This document shows, in pieces, positions 1 to 7,536 of a stretch of DNA of 33,616 nucleotides (position 1 is its first letter; each line of letters opens with the position of its first letter). This DNA is from an uncultured Eubacteriales bacterium (GTDB lineage Bacteria > Bacillota > Clostridia > Oscillospirales > Acutalibacteraceae): positions 1 through 33,616 of the forward strand of contig CATZCM010000018.1 of assembly GCA_958417225.1 (NCBI GenBank), in the 5' to 3' direction. Position numbers and translations under genes: made by a program. The notes under the pieces were generated by a model. That model worked only from the letters and a program-made list of their open reading frames with translations. It was not told where the DNA came from and ran no database searches.

Positions 1-440
1 AATTAGCTTGTTACTATAAAGATGGCAAAGTAGTAGAACAGGATGATAGCAAGGCGTTTGAACTGTTCAAACAAGCAGCTGAAAAAGGAAACACAGATGC
101 AAAGTACGAATTAGCTTGTTACTATAAAGATGGCAAAGTAGTAGAACAGGATGATAGCAAGGCATTTGAATTATTTCAACAAGCATCAGAGCGAGGAAAT
201 GCCGATGCAATGTGCGAATTAGCTATTTGTTATGAATATGGTAACGGTGTAAAAAAAGATGTTAGTAAAGTGCTTGAGTTACTTCGAAAAGCTGTAAATT
301 TAAGAGGGGTAGGGACTATATATGAATTAGCTTGTTGCTATAAACAGGGCAAAACTGTAGAACGGAATGACGAAATGGCTTTTAATCTATTCAAAAAAGC
401 GGCAGAAATGGAAAGTAAAGATGCGATGTACGAATTAGCT
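1..440 (+). repeat. Long direct repeat, copy 1 (partner at about 2074-2513)
   Basis: With a constant offset of 2073 nt, bases 1-440 align without gaps to 2074-2513. Stretches such as the G-V-G-T-I-Y-E-L-A-C-C-Y coding region are almost identical. The match covers four different Sel1 units in the same order, so it is a block duplication and not simply similarity between units. Similarity fades after about 450/2520. Confidence 0.75.
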
Positions 441-1064
441 TGTTGCTATAAATACGGTAAAGGGGTAGAACAGAATGATGGTAAGGCGTTTGAACTATAC
501 CAACAAGCAGCTGAAAAAGGAAATGTAGATGCAATGTGCAAAGTAGCTCAGTGTTATAAATGTGGTGATGGAGTAGAATGGGATATTGTTAAAGCATTTG
601 AGTGGTATGAGGTAGCAGCAAAAGCTGGAAATGCAGAAGCAATATGCAATTTGGCTTATTGCTATAAGTATGGAAGAGGAGTGAAAGGGGATCGTGATAA
701 GGGAATAGAGTTATTCCAAAAGGCAGCAGCTCAAGGAAATCCGAAAGCAATGATCGAATTGTCTGATGATAGAGTGGTTAATGGGTTTGAATGGATAGCA
801 TTTGATCAGTATGAGAAATTAGCACAAACAGGAGATACATATGCAATGCGCAAAGTAGCTAAGTGCTATATAGATGGTATAGGAGTAAAAACAGATTGTG
901 ACAAGGGACTGAAATTATTACAACAAGCAGCAGAAAAAGGTGATAAAGTGGCAGAAATCGAATTGTCTAGTCGGAACGGCAATATGCAAAAAAAACTATG
1001 TGAAGCAATAGAAAAACGTTATAAAGAATTAGCAGAGTCTGGATGTCCAGAGGCCATGCATTAA
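1..1064 (+). CDS. Sel1-repeat protein, upstream part; 5' end outside window, ends at an in-frame TAA
   Basis: The reading frame is open from base 3, so the gene enters from the left edge. It encodes about ten Sel1-like repeats of about 36 residues (pattern A-x-x-x-L-A-x-C-Y-x-x-G-x-x-V, then K-A-F-E-x-[FY]-x-x-A-A-x-x-G-[ND]). Sel1 repeats form alpha-helical solenoids that act as protein-binding scaffolds in other organisms; the partner here is unknown. The frame stops at TAA 1062-1064 in the middle of a repeat (G-C-P-E-A-M-H-stop). The next 19 codons in the same frame (L-G-N-I-Y-F-R-Q-G...) continue that repeat and run into the frame from 1122. I read 1-3065 as one very long Sel1 gene split by a nonsense codon. 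No signal peptide can be judged because the N-terminus is not in the window. The family call is secure; whether the product is functional is not. Confidence 0.8.
   Translation, partial: LACYYKDGKVVEQDDSKAFELFKQAAEKGNTDAKYELACYYKDGKVVEQDDSKAFELFQQASERGNADAMCELAICYEYGNGVKKDVSKVLELLRKAVNLRGVGTIYELACCYKQGKTVERNDEMAFNLFKKAAEMESKDAMYELACCYKYGKGVEQNDGKAFELYQQAAEKGNVDAMCKVAQCYKCGDGVEWDIVKAFEWYEVAAKAGNAEAICNLAYCYKYGRGVKGDRDKGIELFQKAAAQGNPKAMIELSDDRVVNGFEWIAFDQYEKLAQTGDTYAMRKVAKCYIDGIGVKTDCDKGLKLLQQAAEKGDKVAEIELSSRNGNMQKKLCEAIEKRYKELAESGCPEAMH
1062..1064 (+). other. In-frame TAA splitting one Sel1-repeat frame
   Basis: The frame before the stop (3-1061) and the frame after it (1065-3062) are the same and are interrupted only here. 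Residues on both sides fit a single Sel1 repeat: P-E-A-M-H before, L-G-N-I-Y-F-R-Q-G after, where relatives have E or K at the stop position. A single change such as GAA or AAA to TAA explains it. Readthrough, translational restart, population variation or a sequencing error are the alternatives. Confidence 0.75.
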
Positions 1065-1121
1065 TTAGGTAATATATACTTTCGGCAAGGAGGCCGTCCG
1101 AGGACAAGAAGACCTAGAACA

Positions 1122-3065
1122 TTGCCAATGTCTGAGGTAATATCTGAAGAAAAGCAGGCTGAATATTTTAGTATGGCTATAGAATGGTTCCAGAAAGCTG
1201 TTAATAATGGATGCGAGCGTGCCATATGCAGTTTAGCGGATTGCTATAATGGAGATGAGAGGATAAAAATTTTACGCGAAGCAGCAGACAGTGGAAATAA
1301 AGATGCAATGTACGTTTTAGCTAATGAATATACATTTGGGAAAAACATAGAAAAGAGTGATAGTAAGGCGTTTGAGTGGTATATGAAGGCTGCAAAAGGA
1401 GGACATGTAGATTCAATGTCGCGGTTAGTTTCTTATTATAGTGGTAGGAGAGACGTACCACGGGATGCAAACGAGATGGTATTTTGGCTACGAGAACTGA
1501 CAAAAAAGGGATGCTGTGTGTCAATGCGCGAATTAGCTTCTTGTTATGAAAAAGGTGACGTGGTAGAACAGAATTATGAAAAGGCGTTTGAGTGGTATAT
1601 GAAGTCAGCAGTAGCTGGAAATGAAAGGGCAATGTGCAAAGTAGCTAGTTGCTATGAAGAGGGGAAAGGAGTAAAAAAGGATTTTCATAAGGCAGAAGAA
1701 TGGTATCAAAGATCAGTGAATATGTCAAAAGATACAGAATCGGTATATAGATTAGGTAGGCTTTATTGTTGTTGGAATGGTGTAGAAAAAAATATTGATA
1801 AAGGGGTAAAATTGTTACAATTGGCAGCGAAATATGGAGATGTAAGTGCAGAGTACGAATTAGCTTGTTACTATAAAGATGGCAAAGTAGTAGAACAGGA
1901 TGATAGTAAGGCGTTTGAGCTGTTCCAACAAGCAGCCGAAAGAGGAAATACAGATGCAAAGTACGAATTAGCTTGTTACTATAAAGATAGCAAAGTAGTA
2001 GAACAGGATGATAACAAGGCGTTTGAACTGTTCCAACAAGCAGCCGAAAGTGGAAATACAGGTGCAAAGTACGAATCAGCTTGTTACTATAAACATGGCA
2101 GAGTAGTAGAACAGGATGATAGCAAGGCATTTGAACTATTTCAACAAGCAGCCGAAAGTGGAAATACAGGTGCAAAGTATGAATTAGCTTGTTACTATAA
2201 GGATGGCAAAGTAGTGGAACAGGATGATAGCAAGGCATTTGAACTATTTCAACAAGCATCAGAGCTAGGAAATGCCGATGCAATGTGCGAGTTAGCTTTT
2301 TGTTATGAATATGGTAAAGGGATAAAAAAAGATGTTAGTAAGGTGCTTGAATTACTTCGAAAAGCAGTGAGTTTAAAAGGGGTAGGGACTATATATGAAT
2401 TAGCTTGTTGCTATAAACAGGGCAAAACTGTAGAACAGAATGACGAAATGGCTTTTAACCTATTCAAAAAAGCTGCAGAAATGGGAAGTAAAGATGCGAT
2501 GTATGAATTGGCTGAGTGTTATAGATATGGTAAAGGAGTAAAAATAGATAATAAGGAAATCGTTGATTTGTATCAGGAAGCAGAAAAAGATAAAAAAGAT
2601 CATATAGAAGCCATGTGTGATTTAATTGAGTGTTGTGGTAAAATAATAAAAACAAATGAAGAAGAGGCGATTTACTGGTATAAAAAAGCTGTAGATATGG
2701 GAAGTACAGATGCAATGTGTAAATTAGCTTTTTGCTATAAATATGGCAGAGGAGTAAGTCAGAGTTTTGAGGAGGCAGTTTATTTGTACAACCTAGCGGC
2801 TCAATCAAATTGTGTGGAGGCCATATATGAATTAGCTTGCTACTATCTTCAGGAAGAAGTACATGGTAGAGGAAAGGATAGAAGGGTGGTGAGAGAATCA
2901 AATCATAAAAAAGCGTTTAAATTGTTTCGCAAGGCGGCAAAAATGGGAAGTATAGATGCAATGCACAAATTAGCTTATTGTTATACGCATGGGGCAGGAG
3001 TGACTAGAGATGTTAGAATGGCAAAAGAATACTTGAGAAAAGCGGCAGCTTTAATGGACATGTAA
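1122..3065 (+). CDS. Sel1-repeat protein, downstream part of the split gene
   Basis: About 647 residues, almost all Sel1 repeats (roughly 17 units). It ends with a conserved tail, E-Y-L-R-K-A-A-A-L-M-D-M. The first usable codons are TTG 1122 and ATG 1128. Neither has a well-spaced Shine-Dalgarno site (the nearest AAGGAGG is at 1087-1093, over 30 nt away), so independent initiation looks weak. This supports the view that it is the 3' part of the gene broken at 1062. Residues encoded by about 1854-2280 are four nearly identical 36-residue units. A segment around 2074-2510 is a diverged copy of 1-440. There is no sorting signal and no transmembrane helix at the C-terminus. If translated it would be a cysteine-rich alpha solenoid. 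Confidence 0.75.
   Translation: MPMSEVISEEKQAEYFSMAIEWFQKAVNNGCERAICSLADCYNGDERIKILREAADSGNKDAMYVLANEYTFGKNIEKSDSKAFEWYMKAAKGGHVDSMSRLVSYYSGRRDVPRDANEMVFWLRELTKKGCCVSMRELASCYEKGDVVEQNYEKAFEWYMKSAVAGNERAMCKVASCYEEGKGVKKDFHKAEEWYQRSVNMSKDTESVYRLGRLYCCWNGVEKNIDKGVKLLQLAAKYGDVSAEYELACYYKDGKVVEQDDSKAFELFQQAAERGNTDAKYELACYYKDSKVVEQDDNKAFELFQQAAESGNTGAKYESACYYKHGRVVEQDDSKAFELFQQAAESGNTGAKYELACYYKDGKVVEQDDSKAFELFQQASELGNADAMCELAFCYEYGKGIKKDVSKVLELLRKAVSLKGVGTIYELACCYKQGKTVEQNDEMAFNLFKKAAEMGSKDAMYELAECYRYGKGVKIDNKEIVDLYQEAEKDKKDHIEAMCDLIECCGKIIKTNEEEAIYWYKKAVDMGSTDAMCKLAFCYKYGRGVSQSFEEAVYLYNLAAQSNCVEAIYELACYYLQEEVHGRGKDRRVVRESNHKKAFKLFRKAAKMGSIDAMHKLAYCYTHGAGVTRDVRMAKEYLRKAAALMDM
1854..2285 (+). repeat. 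Tandem 108-bp coding repeats (four near-identical copies)
   Basis: Copies begin at about 1854, 1962, 2070 and 2178, exactly 108 nt (36 codons) apart. Each encodes one Sel1 unit starting Y-E-L-A-C-Y-Y-K-D-G-K-V-V-E-Q. They differ from each other at only a handful of bases, far less than neighbouring Sel1 units do. The same unit occurs at least twice at the left edge (1-215). The DNA-level identity implies recent unequal recombination or gene conversion, and copy number may vary or be mis-assembled. Confidence 0.85.
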
Positions 3066-3341
3066 TATTTAATTGAGGTCATTATGTTACGAGTGATGAA
3101 ACAGTTCTTGCTTTTATCATATCAGTTGCTTTAGTTTGTTTACTCAAGACGTATATTATTTAAGTATTACCAATTATAGGAATTTTTTGAAAACACAAGT
3201 GAAATGATAGAAAAATAGTTTGAGTTTAGTGAGAATAAGTAAACTAAGTTTGTTTGCTTGTTAAGTAAAATGTATTTGTACTGTTAAAATAATAAAAGTC
3301 ATATAGGAGATTCTTTTAGTGCTGTTTAGTGAGAATTTTGA
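3066..3341. other. Intergenic stretch after the split Sel1 gene
   Basis: No gene is supported here. The first 30 bases after the stop (3066-3095) resemble the bases after the Sel1 relic at 7076-7105, including a shared TTATGTTACGA. That indicates the 3' flank was duplicated together with the coding end. No clear U-tailed terminator is visible directly after 3065. Confidence 0.5.
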
Positions 3342-3987
3342 GGTGAATTTCTTCTTAAAACCATGGAAGGAATCAATGGATTATGGGTAAAGAAAAATAA
3401 CGAAAAACTAATATTTCGTGACAATGAAGATTTTTCGCAGTTAACTAGCGTTAAAGTTGGCGGTAGTACAATTACCGCCAACAAGTGCAACTATGTTTAG
3501 TTGTATTGAAAGCCGATTGTTTCAAAAGTTTTCTGTAAGGGAACACAGTTTGACTGTAGTTTATATTAATGGCGAATGTAGCATGAACTTTGAATTTAAA
3601 GCAAAACCTTTTTGTGCGCACAACTATGGTATAGGATAGGGTGAAAGTACAACGAAATGAATTGTTGTTACGAATACAACTGCAGGGTTAAATTGCGGGT
3701 TGTTGTACTCAAATTTGAGTGGGTGGCAGATAAGGAAGAAAAAACAACCGAGGTATGAGTAATGCAAAAGTTTATGATTACAAAAAGTAGCTTTTGAGAC
3801 CTCTGAAATCATTTCACAAAGAAGCTGATTGATCCGATTAAACCTGTTAGAAACTAATCCTGATAATCAGAGCAAAGTATCACAGAACGTTGATTATAGT
3901 CACATGATACTTTGGAGTGGTCTGTTGCCTGTGAGTACCTTCAGTGTAGCGGTGAACTAAGTTTCATACAAGAAAGAAAAAATATAA
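3342..3987 (+). pseudogene. Relic of a sortase-anchored surface protein (Ig-like domain plus degenerate sorting signal)
   Basis: Three translated pieces fit one ancestral protein. Frame of 3363: L-W-V-K-K-N-N-E-K-L-I-F-R-D-N-E-D-F then S-V-K-V-G-G-S-T-I, the first half of a bacterial Ig-like surface domain. Frame of 3457, from about 3500: F-S-V-R-E-H-S-L-T-V-V-Y-I-N-G-E-C, the second half of that domain (usually L-S-V-G-x-H-x-L-x-V-x-Y-x-D-G). The same frame at 3850-3987 gives N-V-D-Y-S-H-M-I-L-W, a hydrophobic stretch, then V-S-Y-K-K-E-K-I and a stop. That looks like a decayed S-P-x-T-G-D sorting signal with membrane anchor and basic tail. A frameshift lies near 3490 and several stops interrupt it. 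The terminator at 4019-4048 is correctly placed to be its own. The domain assignment is pattern recognition and has not been searched. Confidence 0.6.
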
Positions 3988-4018
3988 TAAATAATGCAAT
4001 ATTATATTAACATATAAA

Positions 4019-4048
4019 GCAACTGTCGAAAAAGGCAGTTGCTTTTTT
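4019..4048 (+). terminator. Rho-independent terminator
   Basis: GCAACTG at 4019-4025 pairs with CAGTTGC at 4036-4042. Two further inner pairs are possible (TC with GG), and TTTTTT follows. It lies 31 nt after the end of the surface-protein relic, so it probably ended that gene. Confidence 0.85.
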
Positions 4049-4419
4049 ACAACTCGTTAGTGTAACGGATTTTTTTTAGAACTGTTTAAAATTATTGCTC
4101 CAATTTATTGATGTGCAAACATTCTGTATTCTATGCGATATATTACGCTAATAGTAGAGTTTATAACTAAATATTTGAATGAAATATAAAGTTACCGTTG
4201 AAAAAAGTTGTTACTGCAGTATTTAAATGTAGTGTTGTTTGGAAAGGTGGTTGGTACGTTTCCAGTAGTGGGGACCAAAGATTTATATTTTAGCATTGAT
4301 TTGTTTTCTCGTATTTTTTGATGAATAGTGCAATGTTTCAACATTGGAAATCTTTGTTGTGGTATATTGCTTTATGAGATGAGTGTGGATCAAATAAATA
4401 TATACTATATTAAAAAAGT
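4049..4419. other. Gene-free AT-rich stretch
   Basis: No open frame with a ribosome binding site and no strong hairpin could be supported between the terminator at 4048 and the promoter at 4420. The antisense frame spanning 4283-4519 lacks family features and overlaps the promoter. Confidence 0.5.
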
Positions 4420-4448
4420 TTGACAAGTTGATTTTAATGTGGTATAAT
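4420..4448 (+). promoter_or_regulatory. Sigma-A promoter of the first complete exported Sel1 gene
   Basis: TTGACA (4420-4425), a 17-nt spacer and TATAAT (4443-4448): both hexamers are perfect. The expected start of transcription is near 4455, which gives a leader of about 360 nt before 4819. The surrounding bases match the promoter at 7502-7530, so promoter and leader were duplicated with the gene. Confidence 0.9.
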
Positions 4449-4454
4449 ATTATT

Positions 4455-4818
4455 AAGTTATAAAAAGTAAGGGGATTATAGGAAGAGATTAATTTAGGAT
4501 GACTATGATACGAAGGCATGATAGGAATAGGTTAAGCATGAAAAGTTAAAAAAATAAAATTAATTATATAGTTGATATCGATAGCATTAAATATACTTGA
4601 TGATAAATAAACTAAATAGTTTGGTAATGCGGTTGATGTTGTACTATTAAGTGGAGGAATTAAAAAAGTTTAATAAATAACTAATTTATGCAATTAGCCA
4701 TAAAACGTTAAATTAGTATGGTACTGTTAAATTTAATTATTTTAATATGGCTCTAGAATAACTCAAAAAAGTAACTTGATAAAGTAATGATTTATATGTA
4801 AAATAGAGGAGAATGAAA
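4455..4818 (+). promoter_or_regulatory. Long 5' leader with a 16-codon upstream frame (4499-4549)
   Basis: The leader is unusually long for a plain mRNA. From ATG 4499 a frame of 16 codons (MTMIRRHDRNRLSMKS) ends at TAA 4547-4549. The paralogous leader at 7537 has a frame of identical length ending in the same V/M-K-S-stop. A GGAAGAG lies about 11 nt before the ATG. The last 90 nt before the gene (from about 4730) also resemble the region before 9333. Translation of the small frame is unproven. Confidence 0.4.
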
Positions 4819-6741
4819 ATGAATGTGTTAAAAAAAATTGTAGCAATTACAGTATTTGTATCAATACTCCCAGGAGCAGTAATGGCAAATGGAAGTAAAA
4901 ATAGGAGAAACAGGAGGCATAAGGCTCCGAACGTTGCAGTTGAAGTGTCTGAGAGTGAAAAGTTATCAGAAGTAGTAAAAAGTATAAATGCAGCTGAATT
5001 GTTTAATTTAGCTATGCGTTATTTGGATGAGAAGATTTATGATAAAGCGATTGAATGTTTAAGAGAATCAGTGAAAAAGGGAAGCGCGGAGGCAATGAAT
5101 TGTTTAGGGGTGTGTTATAATGATGGACTAGGAGTACGAAAGTCCTCTGCGGAGGCGTTCGAGTGGTTTATGAGAGCGGCAGAGGCAGGAAATAGAGAGG
5201 GTATACATAATTTGAGTTTGTATTTACGTAGAGAGGGAAGCAGTGAAGCACTTGAATTGTTGCAACATATAGGTGAAATATCTGATTTAGGTAACTGCCT
5301 TAAAGGTGCTGAAGTAGTATGTCAAGACGATAAGGCATTTGAATTGGAGTTGAAAGCGGCACAAGCAGGAAATTTAGATGCAATGTATAATGTAGGTGCG
5401 TGTTATGAACTTGGTAAAGGTGTTTCTCAAGATATTATAAAGGGATTTAAATGGTATGAAAAAGCGGCAAAAAAAGGTTGTACAGAAGCGATGTTTAGGG
5501 TAGGTATGTGTTATTACGAAGGTGAAGGCGTACAGAAAAATTTAGATGAAGCGTTCAAGTGGGTGTTTCAAGCAGCTCAAAAAGGGCACGTAGAGGCAAT
5601 GTATAATGTAAGTATGTGGTATGAGAAAGGTAGAGGAGTTTCAAGGGACGATAAAAAGGCGTTTGAGTGGGATGAAAAAGCAGCAAACAATGGTCGCGTA
5701 GATTCAATGTATCATGTAGGTGATTGTTATATAAAAGGGAAAGGGGTAGCTCAAGATGCTAAAAAGGCATTTGAGTGGTATTTGAAAGCAGCAGTAAATG
5801 GGAATATAGATGCAATGTTTAAGGTAGCTTGTTGCTATATGGATAGCATAGGGATAAAAGGAGACGATAAAAAAGCATTTGAGTGGCACTTGAAAGCAGC
5901 GGATAATGGGAATGTACACTCAATGAATTGCTTGGGTATATATTACATTAATGGATTAGAAGGAGTAGTAGATGAAAATGTTAGGCTAGCGTTTGAGTGG
6001 TGGCATCGAGCAGCAGAAAATGGACATGCAGGTGCAATGTTTAATATAGGAAAAAGTTACAATGTTGGCAATGGAGTACCAAAGGACAGTGAAAGGGCGT
6101 TTGAGTGGTATTTGAAAGCGGCAAATGTAGGATTTGTAGAGGCGATGTTTTGCGTAGGCAATTGCTATATGGAAGGAGAGGGAATTCCAAAGGATAGTAA
6201 AAAAGCGTTCGAGTGGTACCTGAAAGCGGCAGAAAATGGGGAAGTATGTTCAATGAATTACTTAGGCGTATATTATATGAATGGATTAGAAGGAGTAGTA
6301 GATAAAAATGTTGGATTAGCGTTTGAGTGGTGGAGGAGAGCAGCAGAAAAAGGCAATGCAGTTGCGATGTTTAATATTGGTGAGAGTTATAGGGTTGGTA
6401 AAGAAGTAGCTCAAGACTTTAATAAGGCATTTGAGTGGTACTTGAAAGCAGCAGAAGAAGGGTATGTAGAGGCAATGTTTTGTGCAGGTGTTTGTTATAT
6501 GGAAGGGTATGGAACATCAATAAACAGCCAAAAGGCATTCGAGTGGTACTTGAAAGCAGCAGAAGAAGGGTATGTAGAGGCAATGTATCGTATAGGTGTT
6601 TATTATATAGAAGGAATAAATATAGGCAAAAACATTAAAAAGGGGATTGAATGGTGTATGAAGGCAGCAGATAAAGGACATAAGGGAGCAGTTGATAAAT
6701 TGAAGCATTGTTATGAAGAAGGGACACTGGTACTAGTATAG
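4819..6741 (+). CDS. Exported Sel1-repeat protein, paralogue 1 (about 640 aa)
   Basis: The N-terminus is a Sec signal peptide: K-K at residues 5-6, a hydrophobic core, then L-P-G-A-V-M-A, with likely cleavage after Ala23. The mature chain begins NGSKNRRNRR, shared with the two downstream paralogues. About sixteen Sel1 units fill the rest (core pattern K-A-F-E-W-Y-L-K-A-A-x-x-G-x-x-x-A-M-x-x-x-G-x-C-Y). I start at ATG 4819 because GAGGAG (4805-4810) then has a spacing of about 8 nt and the paralogues begin at the matching codon; ATG 4813 would sit against the Shine-Dalgarno site. A three-unit block (110 codons) is duplicated internally, with offset 330 nt (5953 and 6283). There is no transmembrane helix or sorting signal after the solenoid, so the protein is probably secreted or loosely surface-bound. 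The binding partner is unknown. Confidence 0.85.
   Translation: MNVLKKIVAITVFVSILPGAVMANGSKNRRNRRHKAPNVAVEVSESEKLSEVVKSINAAELFNLAMRYLDEKIYDKAIECLRESVKKGSAEAMNCLGVCYNDGLGVRKSSAEAFEWFMRAAEAGNREGIHNLSLYLRREGSSEALELLQHIGEISDLGNCLKGAEVVCQDDKAFELELKAAQAGNLDAMYNVGACYELGKGVSQDIIKGFKWYEKAAKKGCTEAMFRVGMCYYEGEGVQKNLDEAFKWVFQAAQKGHVEAMYNVSMWYEKGRGVSRDDKKAFEWDEKAANNGRVDSMYHVGDCYIKGKGVAQDAKKAFEWYLKAAVNGNIDAMFKVACCYMDSIGIKGDDKKAFEWHLKAADNGNVHSMNCLGIYYINGLEGVVDENVRLAFEWWHRAAENGHAGAMFNIGKSYNVGNGVPKDSERAFEWYLKAANVGFVEAMFCVGNCYMEGEGIPKDSKKAFEWYLKAAENGEVCSMNYLGVYYMNGLEGVVDKNVGLAFEWWRRAAEKGNAVAMFNIGESYRVGKEVAQDFNKAFEWYLKAAEEGYVEAMFCAGVCYMEGYGTSINSQKAFEWYLKAAEEGYVEAMYRIGVYYIEGINIGKNIKKGIEWCMKAADKGHKGAVDKLKHCYEEGTLVLV
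6433..6587 (+). repeat. Perfect 46-nt direct repeats, 108 nt apart
   Basis: The segment coding E-W-Y-L-K-A-A-E-E-G-Y-V-E-A-M occurs at about 6433 and again at about 6541 with no base difference. This is DNA identity beyond what protein selection needs, and it indicates recent exchange between adjacent Sel1 units. Confidence 0.75.
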
Positions 6742-7030
6742 GTAAAAATAGAATTTCTCAAACTGGAGCAATCTGCTTAATAGAATTTTTATAATAAAAA
6801 AAGGCTTACGTTTTTTCACGAATGCTAAGTTTTTAATGAGTGTTGCAATATCATTACTTTTTTAGTAATGATATAAATGAGCATAACTTGTAAGTCTTTT
6901 TGATTGTCGCAAGCTGAGTTAATATTGTACTATAGTAGGTGAATATACTCCTATTGATTATAATTATTATGATGTTAATTTAAAGAAAATAAATTTTAAT
7001 TATTTTGTGAGTTAGGAAAGGATTTAGAAG
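6742..7030. other. Intergenic DNA with an 11-bp hairpin (6848-6874)
   Basis: ATATCATTACT (6848-6858) and AGTAATGATAT (6864-6874) form a perfect 11-bp stem with a T5 loop. No U-run follows on the + strand, so it is only a possible terminator for the gene ending at 6741. Nothing else is supported here. Confidence 0.5.
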
Positions 7031-7075
7031 GTGAAAAAACGCTTGAGGAAAGTAGCAACTTTAATGGAGATGTAA
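7031..7075 (+). pseudogene. C-terminal scrap of a Sel1 gene
   Basis: Fifteen codons read V-K-K-R-L-R-K-V-A-T-L-M-E-M-stop and match the end of the gene at 3065 (A-K-E-Y-L-R-K-A-A-A-L-M-D-M-stop). The following 30 bases also match the flank after 3065. Upstream the frame is closed by stops. The scrap is what remains of a Sel1 gene of the 3065 type after deletion. Confidence 0.65.
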
Positions 7076-7254
7076 TGTTTAAGTAAGGTGTTTTATGTTA
7101 CGAAGAAGAGGACAATTTAATATTTTAGAAAATTGTTTGAATAATATAATAAACAAGGAGACTTAGGATATAAAGTGAAAAATAGATGTAGTTGAATAAA
7201 AAGTGGTTTTATTATCTCGAAAGTGCAAAATAACGAATGTGCTATTCATAATTA

Positions 7255-7320
7255 TCGAAATATAAAACAAAGTTAAAAAGTAGTTTTATATAATTAACTT
7301 TAATTTTAATGATATTTCGA
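7255..7320. repeat. Nested perfect inverted repeats
   Basis: The outer arms are TCGAAATAT (7255-7263) and ATATTTCGA (7312-7320). The inner arms are AAAGTTAA (7269-7276) and TTAACTTT (7294-7301). Both are perfect and symmetrically nested, so the segment could fold as a long interrupted hairpin or serve as a bound DNA element. It lies in non-coding DNA between two terminator-like hairpins. Confidence 0.5.
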
Positions 7321-7392
7321 AGATTAATCATTGTTGGTATAATAATTTGTTTAGTGATAATAAATTTTACAACAACATTTATATGAATTTTT

Positions 7393-7431
7393 AACTTCCT
7401 TTAAAGTGTTTTTTTAAGGAAGTTTATTTTT
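7393..7431 (+). terminator. Rho-independent terminator
   Basis: AACTTCCTT (7393-7401) pairs with AAGGAAGTT (7416-7424), and TATTTTTG follows. It isolates the next promoter at 7502. The gene it originally served is probably the lost Sel1 copy whose end survives at 7031-7075. Confidence 0.7.
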
Positions 7432-7501
7432 GTTCTGTGATGTGTAAATATAAATTTGGTTTTATAAAAATAAAGTTGCAAACGAGATTGTATAAAAATA
7501 T

Positions 7502-7530
7502 TTGACAAGTCAATTTAAATATGATATAAT
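7502..7530 (+). promoter_or_regulatory. Sigma-A promoter of the second complete exported Sel1 gene
   Basis: TTGACA (7502-7507), a 17-nt spacer and TATAAT (7525-7530). Flanks on both sides resemble the promoter at 4420-4448. The transcript start is expected near 7537. The next gene (9333) has no equally good promoter and may be co-transcribed. Confidence 0.9.
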
Positions 7531-7536
7531 ATTATT

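Noticed and set aside
1854..2285. Regular short-period repeats resembling a CRISPR array
   Set aside because: The period is 108 nt, the repeats are coding and in frame, there are no unique spacers, and no cas genes are present.
1321..2901. Antisense open frames (for example 1645-2283 on the - strand)
   Set aside because: They mirror the repeated codons of the Sel1 frame and have no ribosome binding site or family features; similar antisense frames appear over the other Sel1 genes.
3657..3760. Short frames between the Ig-like relic and the sorting-signal relic, one ending R-K-K-K
   Set aside because: They could be part of the same decayed gene, but no convincing domain or second sorting signal could be read.
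3873..3914. Perfect 10-bp inverted repeat (CAAAGTATCA / TGATACTTTG) as a possible structured RNA
   Set aside because: It lies within the decayed sorting-signal coding region, and nothing else around it forms a conserved RNA fold; probably chance or a by-product of the relic.
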